From QHXM01 sp032160705 (GTDB lineage Bacteria; Acidobacteriota; Blastocatellia; Pyrinomonadales; Pyrinomonadaceae): 64,000 bases of DNA. A program made the translations under genes and the position numbers. The stretch covers positions 1-64,000 of the forward strand of contig JAVHVE010000037.1 of NCBI GenBank assembly GCA_032160705.1. Reading direction: 5' to 3'. The notes beneath the pieces were generated by a model, which had not been told where the DNA came from, ran no database searches, and saw nothing but the letters and a program-made list of their open reading frames with translations. The number at the start of each line of letters is the position of its first letter. The stretch's first letter is position 1. This document shows, piece after piece, positions 50,491 through 58,941 of this stretch.

Positions 50491-51897
50491 TCAATCCTCT
50501 TCATGCTCCTGCCCGTCGTAATGAAGGCGGACGCGCTCTTCATCCACGACCGTTTCGAGATGCACAGGCCGCCCCCAGAGCGTGTGCACGTGTTCGAGAG
50601 CTTTGCGCGCATAGCGTCCATCCAATTCCGCGCCTTCATAGGCGTGTCTGAGGTAGAGTTCGCGGTTGTTGTTGTAGTCGCCGTCTGCGACCTCTATGTA
50701 GGGAAAGCCGAAGTTGGTCATATTCGCCACCAATTGATCGCGGACACGCTTCCAGCGTTTCTCCGTGATCGTCCACTCTTCATCTTCAATCAACTCGTAG
50801 ACGAACAAATCCAACTCTTCGCACAACTCTTCGGTCAGGTAATTGCGCAGGAACGAAACATCATTTTCCATCTCGCGCACCTCGAAAATCTTCGCGCGGC
50901 CTTCACCGCCCGCCCGGCCTAACTTTTCGCGCTCTTCAGCCGTCGGGTTATCCCAACGCCTCTCTATGTCCTCGAAGATTTTGTAACCGAGATAGTATGG
51001 ATTGAGTTGACCCTTCTGCGGCGAAACGACGCCCGAATGAAGCTCTGCAAACTCCATGTGCTCGCTGTCCGTGAGGTCTAATTCACGCATAATGCGAGCA
51101 TGGAAAAATGACGCGAATCCTTCATTCATGATCTTAGTCTGCATCTGCGGAATGAAATATTCCATCTCTTCGTGAATCATTCCCATCACGTCGCGCTGCC
51201 AGGGTTGCAGGTGCGGCGAATTGCGCATGATGTAATAGATAAGGTCTTTTTCCGGCAGAGGGTCGGTGCGCGGTTTATCTTCTTCGATGACTTCAGGCTC
51301 TTTCTTCTCGCCGAGTTTCCAGAGGTCGTCATAGCGGCCTACGGGAACAACGCGCGCGCGGTTGCTCTCATTGTCCTGCGGGCGCTCGCGCTTGATGAAA
51401 AAGTTTGGATCAATGTGCTCTTCGATGGCGAGCACGGCGTCCAGGAGTTTTTCGACAGCCTTGCGCCCGTACTTGAATTCGTACCCGGTCATTCGTCCCG
51501 CATGGGTCGAAACCGATTCGACCATCCGGCGGTTGGTCTTGGAGAAATAGACGTTGTTCTTGAAAAAATCCACGTGGCCGAGCACATGCGCCATCACCAT
51601 CTTGTTCTGGATGGGGCTGTTGGTTTCGAGCAGAAAGCCGTAGGAGGGGTTCGTGTTGATGACGACTTCGTAAATCTTCGAGAGGCCAAAGTCGTACATT
51701 GTCTTCATGCGATGATAAGCCTTGCCGAACGTCCAGTGAGAGTAGCGGCCAGGCAAAGCATAAGAGCCGATCTCGTACATCACGCTTGCTGGCACGATCT
51801 CGAACCGCGTTGGAAACGGGTCGAGGCCGAACTTCAACGCCACTTCCCAGATTTGTTCGAGCGACTTTTCGAGGTCTTTGATTTCGCGGTCGTGCAT
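50491..51897 (-). CDS. SpoVR-family protein
   Basis: 468 aa from ATG 51897 (AGAGGA in front). It matches the SpoVR/YcgB family: 'FPTRFEIVPASVMYEIGSYA', 'GRYSHWTFGKAYHRMKTMYD', 'YEVVINTNPSYGFLLETNSP', 'MAHVLGHVDFFKNN' and 'NEGFASFFHARIMRELDLTD'. In E. coli ycgB is co-regulated with yeaGH under stress. The start lies 10 bp after the DUF444 stop. A longer frame to 51984 overlaps that gene and is not used. Biochemical function unknown. Confidence 0.93.
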   Translation of the reverse strand: MHDREIKDLEKSLEQIWEVALKFGLDPFPTRFEIVPASVMYEIGSYALPGRYSHWTFGKAYHRMKTMYDFGLSKIYEVVINTNPSYGFLLETNSPIQNKMVMAHVLGHVDFFKNNVYFSKTNRRMVESVSTHAGRMTGYEFKYGRKAVEKLLDAVLAIEEHIDPNFFIKRERPQDNESNRARVVPVGRYDDLWKLGEKKEPEVIEEDKPRTDPLPEKDLIYYIMRNSPHLQPWQRDVMGMIHEEMEYFIPQMQTKIMNEGFASFFHARIMRELDLTDSEHMEFAELHSGVVSPQKGQLNPYYLGYKIFEDIERRWDNPTAEEREKLGRAGGEGRAKIFEVREMENDVSFLRNYLTEELCEELDLFVYELIEDEEWTITEKRWKRVRDQLVANMTNFGFPYIEVADGDYNNNRELYLRHAYEGAELDGRYARKALEHVHTLWGRPVHLETVVDEERVRLHYDGQEHEED

Positions 51898-51907
51898 CAC
51901 TAGTCCT

Positions 51908-53068
51908 CTAAGCTTCAACGCCGCGCCGCCCGAAGAACTGCTTGAGCGCCGGATAAACATCTTCCTTGTCGTCAATTCGCACACCGACGAAACGTTCCTT
52001 GTTCTTCAGCCGGTCGTTGAAGATGGAGAGCAGCGCACCCGAAGACCGGCGATAGCTCGACGAGCCTTCCTCGCCGATTTCGCCGTAGCCGAAAAGATTG
52101 CAGGTCGTGATTAATTGATCCGCCAGCCGGGTCGCTTCTTCATTGTCCGAGTAATAATTGTCGCCGTCGGAAAAATGAAACGGGTAGATGTTCCAGTCCT
52201 GCGGATTGTAGCGCGCACTGATGATGTCTAACGCAAGCTGGTAGGCAGAAGAGACAACCGTCCCGCCCGATTCTCCCTGCGTGAAAAATTGCTCTTCCGT
52301 GACCTCTCTGGCTTCCGTGTGATGCGAGATGAAAACGATCTCGACGTTGTCGTACTTCGTGCGCAGGAAACGAACCATCCAGAAGAAGAACGAGCGCGCG
52401 ATATACTTTTTAAACTCGCCCATACTCCCGGAAACGTCCATCAACGCCAGCACTACTGCGTTCGACTCATAGCGCAGACTTTCTTCCCATGTCTTGAATC
52501 GTAAATCCTCTTTTCTGACATCGCCGAAGCGTGCGCGTCCTTCTTCGCGCGCGTTGCGTTTGATGTTTTCGAGAATCATCCGGCGCTTGTCCAGATTGGC
52601 CATCACACCCGTGCGGCGAATCTCGTTGAAGCGCGTCGTCTTGGACTGGACAGCCTTTTTGGCCTTCTCTTCGAGGAAGGGAAGCTGCAAATCCTCGAAG
52701 ATGAGGGCAGCAATCTCGTCTATGTTGACTTCCGCTTCGTAGTATTCGCCGCCGCCTTCCTGCCCGGCCTGCCCCGCTCCCTGCCCCTGTCCGGGCTGTC
52801 CTTCGCGCGCCACGACATCGCCGACGCGGGTCTTGCCATCGCCCTGGCCGACATGCTTGCGCTTGCGGTAATCGAAGCGAAACTTGTATTCGTCGAGCGC
52901 GCGGATCGGAACTTTGACGGTACGCTTGCCGTCGGAAAGAATGATCGCTTCATTGGAGACGATGGAGCCCAGATTCTTCTTGATCGCCTCCTTGACGCGC
53001 TCTTTATGACGATCCTGGTCAATGATGCCTTTGCGCTGTAATGACCAGTCGTTGCGTTGAATAGACAT
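51908..53068 (-). CDS. YeaH/YhbH family protein (DUF444)
   Basis: 386 aa from ATG 53068 (GAGGTTCTC in front). The C-terminal half is a von Willebrand A-like fold with MIDAS 'VLALMDVSGSMGEFKKYIAR' and 'GGTVVSSAYQLALDII'. The N-terminal half is basic and charged ('LQRKGIIDQDRHKERVKEAI'). DUF444 proteins are encoded with PrkA in E. coli (yeaGH) and sporulating bacilli (yhbH) and are probably adaptors of the kinase. A Gly/Gln-rich stretch ('GQPGQGQGAGQAGQEGGGEY') interrupts the middle. SpoVR follows. Confidence 0.93.
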   Translation of the reverse strand: MSIQRNDWSLQRKGIIDQDRHKERVKEAIKKNLGSIVSNEAIILSDGKRTVKVPIRALDEYKFRFDYRKRKHVGQGDGKTRVGDVVAREGQPGQGQGAGQAGQEGGGEYYEAEVNIDEIAALIFEDLQLPFLEEKAKKAVQSKTTRFNEIRRTGVMANLDKRRMILENIKRNAREEGRARFGDVRKEDLRFKTWEESLRYESNAVVLALMDVSGSMGEFKKYIARSFFFWMVRFLRTKYDNVEIVFISHHTEAREVTEEQFFTQGESGGTVVSSAYQLALDIISARYNPQDWNIYPFHFSDGDNYYSDNEEATRLADQLITTCNLFGYGEIGEEGSSSYRRSSGALLSIFNDRLKNKERFVGVRIDDKEDVYPALKQFFGRRGVEA

Positions 53069-53082
53069 GAGAACCTCAAATT

Positions 53083-53155
53083 TAATCATCGAATCATTGA
53101 TTCATTTAATCATTAGACAAATGAATCAATGACTAAATGAGCAGATGATTCAATC
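53083..53155. repeat. Hairpin of the TCATTGATTCATT family
   Basis: TCATTGATTCATT (53094-53106) pairs with AATGAATCAATGA (53120-53132) with more partial pairing outside. It lies between the DUF444 and hydrolase genes. The last codons of the hydrolase ('HLVIDSFV') are encoded by it. Confidence 0.7.
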
Positions 53156-54117
53156 TCGCTCTCTCGCTCGTCGCCGCAGAAATCCGTCAATACTTTTACA
53201 AACCCTCGCGGGTACTCCTCCATCGGCATGTGCCCGCAGCGACGAAAGACGACGAGTTGCGCGTTGGGTATCTGCTCGAAAAGCTTGCGCCCGTGAGCGA
53301 GCGGAATCTCAGGATCGTCTTCGCCCCAGATGAGCAAAGTCGGATGTTGGATGCGGTGCGCTTCCTCTTCGATGCGTGTCGCGCTCCAGCGCCGCAAGGT
53401 GAGCAGCGCCGCACGCTGCGTGCTCGCCGCAAGGAGTGGTCTGTGATGCGCCGTCATGCGCTGTTCATCAAACAGATGTCTGTTCTCCGGCGCGTAACCC
53501 TTGCGCATCTGTTGATGGATAAGCCTGCGCGAACCGATCATCAGTGGAGAGACAACGTCGCCGATCAGTGGCGAGGCCGCAAAGCGCAGCAAAGGTCGTC
53601 GCTTGACATGATCGTTAATCACGGCGTCAACCAGCACGAGGCGTTCGACCCGCTCCCCGTAGTCGAGCGCGCAAGTGGCCGCGACAGCGCCGCCGTAAGA
53701 ACTCCCTACCATCACTGCGCTTTCGATCCTGAGATGATCCATCAAAGCGATAATCATTCTCGCCTGCGCGTCAATCGTGTATTCGCCCCCTTTTGGCTTA
53801 CCGGAGAACCCGAAGCCGATGAGGTCGGGCGCGATGACGCGAAAGCCTGCCTCGGCAATCGGCAGCAACACATCGTTCCACACAAAATTCGATGCGGTGA
53901 AGCCATGCACGAGCAGGATGGGCGGAGCATCAATCGCGCCAGCCTCCTGATAATGCACGCGTACACCATCAACCAACGCGAAACGCGAATGCTCGGCATG
54001 ATGCAACTCGTGAGCATGCTCGTCCCATGCGACATCAAGGGGGCGACGCAATAGCTTGACGGCTAATCCTGCGCCCGCCAGACCGACTACACCTGTAATC
54101 CAGTAGCGTTTCTTCAT
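53113..54117 (-). CDS. Alpha/beta hydrolase in the prkA operon
   Basis: 334 aa. An N-terminal TM anchor ('YWITGVVGLAGAGLAVKLL'), then an alpha/beta-hydrolase fold: oxyanion 'LLVHGFTASN', nucleophile in 'VMVGSSYGGAVAATC', acid 'LLIWGEDDPEIPL' and His 'FRRCGHMPMEEYP'. The triad is complete, so it is probably active on an ester or amide; the substrate is unknown. It stands between prkA and DUF444, which normally adjoin. The C-terminus 'SEIESSAHLVIDSFV' is partly encoded by a repeat hairpin and the end could originally have been earlier. Confidence 0.88.
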   Translation of the reverse strand: MKKRYWITGVVGLAGAGLAVKLLRRPLDVAWDEHAHELHHAEHSRFALVDGVRVHYQEAGAIDAPPILLVHGFTASNFVWNDVLLPIAEAGFRVIAPDLIGFGFSGKPKGGEYTIDAQARMIIALMDHLRIESAVMVGSSYGGAVAATCALDYGERVERLVLVDAVINDHVKRRPLLRFAASPLIGDVVSPLMIGSRRLIHQQMRKGYAPENRHLFDEQRMTAHHRPLLAASTQRAALLTLRRWSATRIEEEAHRIQHPTLLIWGEDDPEIPLAHGRKLFEQIPNAQLVVFRRCGHMPMEEYPRGFVKVLTDFCGDERESEIESSAHLVIDSFV

Positions 54118-54137
54118 AACTGAAGCGTCAAATCAAG

Positions 54138-54173
54138 GACGCCCGCACCTTTCAAGCGAAAAGCGCGGGCGTC
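54138..54173. other. GC-rich hairpin between prkA and the hydrolase gene
   Basis: GACGCCCGC pairs with GCGGGCGTC over an 18-nt loop. There is no T-tract in the direction of transcription, so it is more likely a processing or attenuation hairpin than a terminator. Confidence 0.5.
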
Positions 54174-54224
54174 TCAAGGGTTTTATTCCCTCTCATGCTC
54201 TCCTGAATTGGCGTTTGCCCGCCT

Positions 54225-56159
54225 CTAGCGCGAGAGCAGCGTGCCGACGTAAGTCAAAAGCTCGTTAGCGCAGACCGGACAGTAGCCGCCGTCTTTGACG
54301 AGGCGGTCAACCACCTCGTTGATCCGGCGCAACTGGTCTGGATCGGGCGTCTTCGCCGAAGTCGTGATCTTTACCACATCTTTTAAGTCGGCGAAAATCT
54401 TCTTCTCAATCGCTTCTTTCAGACGCTCGTGCGAGTTGTACTCAAACGAACGACCTTTGCGCGCATATGAAGAGATGCGAATCAGAATCTCCTGGCGGAA
54501 CGTATTCTTGGCGTTCTCGGTGATTCCGATCTGCTCTTCGATGGAGCGCATCAATTGCTCGTCGGGGTCCATCTCCTCTTCCGTGATCGGGTCTTTAATG
54601 CGCTCCTTGTTGCAGTAGGCCTCGACGTTGTCAAGATAGTTGTTGCACATCGTGCGCGCCATCTCTTCAAATGAATAAACGAACGCGCGCTGAACTTCGA
54701 TCTTGGCCAACTCGTCGTATTCCTTGCGCGCCGCCGAAATCAGATTCAGGTAGCGGTCACGCTGGTCGGAGCTAATGCCTGTGTGCTGCTCGAAGCCGTC
54801 CTTGATGGCGCGCAGGGCGTCAATCGGATTGATGCAGGTAACGCCGTCTCGGACGAGAGCGGAAGACAAACGATTGATGATGTAACGCGGAGAGATTCCG
54901 TCCATGCCTTCTCTGACGGTTTCATCTTTCAGCTCGCGCACGTCTTTCGACTTGTAGCCTTCCACGTCCTCGCCGTCGTAGAGCTTCATCTTCTTGACGA
55001 TGTCCACGTTCTGGCGTTTGGGTTCTTCAAGCCTGGTCATCACGGCAAACATCGCCGCGACTTTCAATGTGTTCGGCGCGATGTGGACGTTGCGCAGGAC
55101 TTCCGATTGGTTCAAGAGCTTGTAATAAATCCGCTCCTCCTGCGAAACCCGCAGATTGTAAGGCACGCGCACGAGGATGATGCGGTCTTGCAGGGCTTCG
55201 GATTTGCGATTGCCCGCGAATGAAATGTACTCGTTCTCGTTCGTGTGCGAGAGAATCACTTCGTCGGCGTAAATCATGGCGAAGCGTCCGGTCTTGATGT
55301 TCTGTTCCTGCGAGAGCGTCAGCAACGAGTAGAGAAACTTCTCGTCAACCTTCAACATCTCGACGAATTCCATCAAGCCGCGATTGGCGATATTCAACTC
55401 GCCGTCGAAGCGATAGGCGCGCGGGTCGGATTCGACGCCGACCTCGCCGATAGTCGAAAGATCAATCGAGCCGGTCAGCTCTGTGATGTCCTGGGATTTC
55501 GGGTCTGAAGGAGAGAATGTGCCGATGCCGACGCGTTCCTTTTCGGAAAAGAGGACGCGATGCACGCGCACGTCTTCGTGGCGACCGTTGTACTCGTGCT
55601 CTAAAGCGTAGCGGCATTGCGGGCAGAGATCGCCTTCGATGTAAATGCCGTAATGTTTCTCAATCTCGGCGCGAAGCTCGTGCGGGATGAGATGCAGCGG
55701 TTCTTCGTGCATCGGACAATCTTTGATCGCATAGACCGCGCCCCCATCGTTGCGCGTCCATTCTTCAAGGCCGCGCTTGAGCATCGTGACGATGGTTGAT
55801 TTGCCGCCGCCGACCGGGCCCATTAAAAGCAGAATGCGCTTGCGAACTTCGAGGCGCTGCGCTGCCGATTTGAAATATTCAACGATGCGCGCAATCGGCT
55901 CTTCGATGCCGAAGAGTTCGGCGGCGAAGAAGTTGTAACGCGAGACTTCATCGCGCGTGCCCTCGTTCAATTTTTCCACGCCTGCGGCATGCACCATGTC
56001 GTTGATGCGCGCGTGTGAGAGCTGAGCGATGCGCGGGTTTTGCGTGACCAACTCAAAATAATCGCGGAAAGAACCTTCCCAGCGCAGCAACTCGCGGTCG
56101 CGGCGCAAGGTTTCCAGCCGCTCGCTGATATTGAATTTGTTGCCATCCTGCTCTTGCAT
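54225..56159 (-). CDS. prkA: PrkA family serine protein kinase
   Basis: 644 aa, family-typical. An AAA-like ATPase domain carries Walker A 'LLLMGPVGGGKSTIVTMLKR' near residue 113 and 'GELNIANRGLMEFVEMLKVD'. A C-terminal kinase-like domain follows ('ADLKDVVKITTSAKTPDPDQ', 'GYCPVCANELLTYVGTLL'). A CPQC motif ('DLCPQCRYALEHEYNGRHED') and the C-terminal CPVC may bind zinc. In E. coli YeaG and Bacillus PrkA act in starvation and sporulation. Upstream is an extended -10 promoter with a leader of about 310 nt; downstream are the hydrolase, DUF444 and SpoVR genes. Confidence 0.95.
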   Translation of the reverse strand: MQEQDGNKFNISERLETLRRDRELLRWEGSFRDYFELVTQNPRIAQLSHARINDMVHAAGVEKLNEGTRDEVSRYNFFAAELFGIEEPIARIVEYFKSAAQRLEVRKRILLLMGPVGGGKSTIVTMLKRGLEEWTRNDGGAVYAIKDCPMHEEPLHLIPHELRAEIEKHYGIYIEGDLCPQCRYALEHEYNGRHEDVRVHRVLFSEKERVGIGTFSPSDPKSQDITELTGSIDLSTIGEVGVESDPRAYRFDGELNIANRGLMEFVEMLKVDEKFLYSLLTLSQEQNIKTGRFAMIYADEVILSHTNENEYISFAGNRKSEALQDRIILVRVPYNLRVSQEERIYYKLLNQSEVLRNVHIAPNTLKVAAMFAVMTRLEEPKRQNVDIVKKMKLYDGEDVEGYKSKDVRELKDETVREGMDGISPRYIINRLSSALVRDGVTCINPIDALRAIKDGFEQHTGISSDQRDRYLNLISAARKEYDELAKIEVQRAFVYSFEEMARTMCNNYLDNVEAYCNKERIKDPITEEEMDPDEQLMRSIEEQIGITENAKNTFRQEILIRISSYARKGRSFEYNSHERLKEAIEKKIFADLKDVVKITTSAKTPDPDQLRRINEVVDRLVKDGGYCPVCANELLTYVGTLLSR

Positions 56160-56473
56160 AGCCTTATTTCATACCTCTTTGGCTTAATGGCGCGCTTCGG
56201 ACGGCGTGTGGAGAGAGGGCACGCCCTTCCAGGTTTGGCGGCAGCTCACGCTCTGAAGTGAGCGCGAAGTCTCACCTGCGAGAGTTGCTCGGCTCTCGGT
56301 CGAAGACCAAAGACCTCGATATGCGCGGCCACTGCACGCGCGCAGACTATGCGTGCGGCGCATCGTCGAGATGTCTCCGACTCGGTTAATTCAATGATCG
56401 TCTGGTGTCAATTTGAGCGGCAGGACGGGACGCAAGCTAATGGAAAGCGACCCGCTCACACGCTTCCCTCTCT
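56160..56473 (-). other. Long structured leader of the prkA operon
   Basis: About 310 nt between the predicted start and the prkA ATG, with no reading frame of note. It contains several short complementary stretches (for example GCTCACTTC-AGAGC-GTGAGC). No known riboswitch or ncRNA family was recognised. Confidence 0.45.
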
Positions 56474-56479
56474 CATGCA

Positions 56480-56511
56480 AGTATAACACAGTCACTCTAC
56501 CCGCAAGTCAA
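56480..56511 (-). promoter_or_regulatory. Promoter of the prkA operon
   Basis: Minus strand extended -10 TG-T-TATACT (TATACT at 56485-56480) with an upstream TTGACT at 56511-56506. The 20-nt spacing is long, so the extended -10 is the main evidence. The TTGACT box overlaps the 3' end region of truB. Confidence 0.5.
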
Positions 56512-56514
56512 TGC

Positions 56515-57474
56515 TTATTTTTCAGGGGAGAAAACGACGCGGGGGTGCAAACTGCGGCTCGCCTCGTCATAAAAGCCGACGGCTATCAAGTGACCAAGCG
56601 GGTCGCGCATCCCGACAGGCTCATTTGCCTGCCACTCCACTTCCGTCCCGTCTCCAATGCGGAGCGCGATCCCATGAAGCGCCCTGCGCGCCTCGTCAGC
56701 CGTTAGATGCACGAAAGGCAGGTTGGAGAGCGCCGCGTCCATGGGAAGAATAAAATCTGTCGCTTCGCCCTCTCCTTCCATTTTTATTTTCAAATCCTCA
56801 AGACTGATCGCGTTCTCTATCTTGAAATCCCCGGCGCGCGTCCGGCGCAGGGCGGCAAGATGTGCCGATGCGTTCAACCTTTCGCCGATAGATTCTGCGA
56901 GCGTGCGAATGTACGTCCCAGCCGAACAGACAACGCGGATGGAAAAATCAATAGTTCCGTCCTCGTTGTGCCGCAGCAGCGCGCCATTAACGTGCACAAC
57001 CTCCAACTCATAAATTGTGACCCGGACAGCGGCGCGTTCAACTTCAAGCCCGCGCCGCGCCAACTCGTAAAGCTTTCGACCCTGAAGTTTTTTTGCCGAA
57101 TACATCGGTGGCACTTGCTCGATCTCTCCTCTCAAACTGCTGAGCGCCGCTTCAATCTCGCGCTCGCTCCAGGTCTGAATGCGCGCGCCATCTTCATTTT
57201 GCGCATCCAATGCGGCGAGCCTCGCGCCCGTCAAGTCTCCCGTATCGGTCGCGTAGCCGAAGCGAATCACCGCTTCATATTCCTTCGCAGCACCGCTCAG
57301 AAACTGTGCCAGCCTCGTCGCTCGCCCGACCAGAACGACGAGCACACCCGTGGCGAACGGGTCGAGTGTGCCTGTATGCCCGACGCGCCGTTCATGCAGA
57401 ATGCGTCGCACACGCGCCACCACGTCATGCGAGGTCAATCCGGCGGGCTTATCTATAATCAGAAGACCGTCCAT
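56515..57474 (-). CDS. truB: tRNA pseudouridine-55 synthase
   Basis: 319 aa from ATG 57474 ('MDGLLIIDKPAGLTSHDVVA'). The catalytic Asp D38 is in 'GHTGTLDPFATGVLV', the invariant TruB motif. The conserved 'YEAVIRFGYATDTGDLTGAR' and 'PPMYSAKKLQGRKLYELAR' follow. It isomerises U55 in the T loop of tRNAs. The longer frame upstream to 57708 crosses a repeat hairpin and recX DNA and is not used. It diverges from recX. Confidence 0.96.
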   Translation of the reverse strand: MDGLLIIDKPAGLTSHDVVARVRRILHERRVGHTGTLDPFATGVLVVLVGRATRLAQFLSGAAKEYEAVIRFGYATDTGDLTGARLAALDAQNEDGARIQTWSEREIEAALSSLRGEIEQVPPMYSAKKLQGRKLYELARRGLEVERAAVRVTIYELEVVHVNGALLRHNEDGTIDFSIRVVCSAGTYIRTLAESIGERLNASAHLAALRRTRAGDFKIENAISLEDLKIKMEGEGEATDFILPMDAALSNLPFVHLTADEARRALHGIALRIGDGTEVEWQANEPVGMRDPLGHLIAVGFYDEASRSLHPRVVFSPEK

Positions 57475-57481
57475 CAGAGAA

Positions 57482-57582
57482 ATTTTAGATTTTAGATTTG
57501 CAATTTTTGATTTGAAATCGCAAATCCACACCTTTCTATCTTTCAATCTAGAGCCGGAAATCAAAAATCGCAAATCTAAATG
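57482..57582. repeat. Heptad-repeat hairpin, ATTTTAG/ATTTTTG family
   Basis: Left arm of ATTTTAG, ATTTTAG, ATTTGCA, ATTTTTG heptads (57482-57525) and complement at 57558-57582. It lies in the divergent truB/recX promoter region. Confidence 0.75.
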
Positions 57583-57631
57583 CTTCCGGTTTGCCATGAG
57601 CTTTTGCGTTGCGTTAGAGTGTTGCTTACCG

Positions 57632-58201
57632 ATGTATAAACGACGCTGGAAGCCGAAAGAAAAGCGCCTGGATGCGGAAGGGGCTGAAAAAGCGCCGCGC
57701 CCTGTCAATCCTGAGAAGGCGAGGGAGCGAACGTTTCAGCGCGCCGTCAAGTTGCTGGCCGCCAAGCCGCGTTCCGTTGCGGAGCTGCGCGAACGGCTGC
57801 TGGAAAAAGAGTGGACTACGCCTGAGATTGTCGAAGCGGTGCTGGTGAAACTCGGCGAGTACGGCTATCTGAATGACGAGCAATTCGCCTTCGGTTATGC
57901 CTCTTACAAAGTTCGTCAGAAGCCCGTCGGCATCAAGCGCCTCCAGCGTGACCTGCAACTAAAAAAAGTTGACCGCGAGACGGCGGACGAAGCTCTCAGG
58001 TTGGTGTTTGAAGAGACGCCCGAAGAAGATTTGATTGACCGCGCTATAGAGAAACGCACGCGCCTGCGCGGTCGCCCAGAGACACGTGCAGAAATCAAAA
58101 GCCTTTTCGATCACCTGCTGCGGCAGGGCTTCTCTTATGAACTGGTCACGCAAAAAGTGCGCGCCGCATCCAGGACACGCATCGACGAAGAGGAAGGATG
58201 A
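57632..58201 (+). CDS. recX: Regulatory protein RecX
   Basis: 189 aa from ATG 57632. Three-helix repeats with RecX signatures 'AVKLLAAKPRSVAELRERLL', 'LGEYGYLNDEQFAFGYASYK', 'QKPVGIKRLQRDLQLKKVDR' and 'FDHLLRQGFSYELVTQKVRA'. RecX limits RecA filament extension. No recA is in the window. Another ATG at 57596 is possible, with a similar family N-terminus missing. The stop is 1 bp before the left arm of a CAGAAGA-type hairpin. Confidence 0.93.
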   Translation: MYKRRWKPKEKRLDAEGAEKAPRPVNPEKARERTFQRAVKLLAAKPRSVAELRERLLEKEWTTPEIVEAVLVKLGEYGYLNDEQFAFGYASYKVRQKPVGIKRLQRDLQLKKVDRETADEALRLVFEETPEEDLIDRAIEKRTRLRGRPETRAEIKSLFDHLLRQGFSYELVTQKVRAASRTRIDEEEG

Positions 58202-58245
58202 AAGCAGAAGATAGAAGACAAGAGGCACAAGTCAGAAGAAAAGAG
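58202..58245. repeat. Left arm of a split CAGAAGA-family hairpin
   Basis: AGCAGAAGATAGAAGACAAG and following heptads match the arms at 2906 and 41122. The matching right arm is at 59193-59236, nearly 950 bp away. Between them sit the TIR element and composite element D. Confidence 0.7.
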
Positions 58246-58341
58246 AACCGAAGAAAGGCATGGGTAGTGTCCTAATTTGAAATTGGCGGGAGTGTTCGGC
58301 CTCTCGCCGCCATGTTCTCGAATGGACATGATCTGGCACTC

Positions 58342-58755
58342 CTAAGACCCGTACTTACGGTGGCGCCTTCGCCTACTGACATCCGTTACAGTTATACTAA
58401 CGTCGGGACTCTGTTGGTTTCCACAAGCGACCATAATCTTGACCAAAGTACTGATGCCTTTACTTGGTACTGGCACGTCTGCAATTGGCCCTGAACCAGC
58501 TTGATACGAATATTGAGATTTAACTACTACATTTGGATTGCTGCGGTTTCGATACTGAATTCGGTAAAAATTGCTAGCGGGGCTGTTACACCTTAAGCGC
58601 GCCTCTATAAATGGAAAGGTGTCACTAACGCATTTCCACGGAGTGAACGGACCGGTAGTGTTAAATATGTTGTCGTCGCAGCTTTGTGCGGAAGCACCTA
58701 CGGAAACAACGAGGATAAAAAAGAAGGCCAAAAGCAAAGGCGTTGTTCGCTTCAT
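58342..58755 (-). CDS. Small secreted protein carried by the TIR element
   Basis: 137 aa. Signal peptide 'LLLAFFFILVVSVGASAQS'. The mature part of about 114 residues has four cysteines (SCDDN, WKCVS, LRCNS, VACGN), enough for two disulfides, a beta-rich central stretch 'YRIQYRNRSNPNVVVKSQYS' and a basic end ('VSRRRRHRKYGS'). No known family was recognised. AAGGAG ribosome site. The only gene in the element, so it is either cargo or a captured host gene. Transcription is on the minus strand from a promoter at 58803-58832. Confidence 0.75.
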   Translation of the reverse strand: MKRTTPLLLAFFFILVVSVGASAQSCDDNIFNTTGPFTPWKCVSDTFPFIEARLRCNSPASNFYRIQYRNRSNPNVVVKSQYSYQAGSGPIADVPVPSKGISTLVKIMVACGNQQSPDVSITVTDVSRRRRHRKYGS

Positions 58756-58802
58756 GGTGTAAGTCTCCTTGTTCGGGCAGTAGGTTTGGAAGATCAGGCG
58801 GC

Positions 58803-58832
58803 CTTATATCACGGATTCGGAACGTGAGACAA
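58803..58832 (-). promoter_or_regulatory. Promoter of the cargo gene
   Basis: Minus strand TTGTCT (58832-58827), 18 nt, TATAAG (58808-58803). It lies inside the element, about 50 bp upstream of the ATG, so the gene does not need host transcription. Confidence 0.5.
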
Positions 58833-58941
58833 TGGCGACGCGGGACAAACCCGTACTACGTTTTCGTAGTACAGGATTCAAATTAGGACACTACCAAGGC
58901 ATGATGATTATTGACAACTCAATTCGGCGATCCTAATCCAT

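Larger units (their letters stand above)
58263..58895. mobile_element. 633-bp transposon-like element with cargo gene, no transposase
   Basis: Perfect 19-bp terminal inverted repeats GGTAGTGTCCTAATTTGAA (58263-58281) and TTCAAATTAGGACACTACC (58877-58895), flanked by the exact 8-bp duplication AAGGCATG (58255-58262 and 58896-58903). Inside: one gene (minus strand) with its own promoter, and a hairpin GTACTACG-TTTT-CGTAGTAC (58853-58872). The 8-bp duplication would suit IS1595-like transposases (inference). The sequence is more A+T-rich than the surroundings. Confidence 0.9.

Noticed and set aside
54138..54173. Intrinsic terminator after prkA
   Set aside because: No T-tract follows on the minus strand, and the downstream genes belong to the same conserved stress module.
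56216..56400. tRNA or known structured RNA
   Set aside because: No TΨC-type GGTTCRANNCC segment or acceptor pairing; no family consensus recognised.
57475..57708. Long N-terminal extension of truB
   Set aside because: It crosses a repeat hairpin and the recX 5' region; 'MDGLLIIDKP' at 57474 is the family start.
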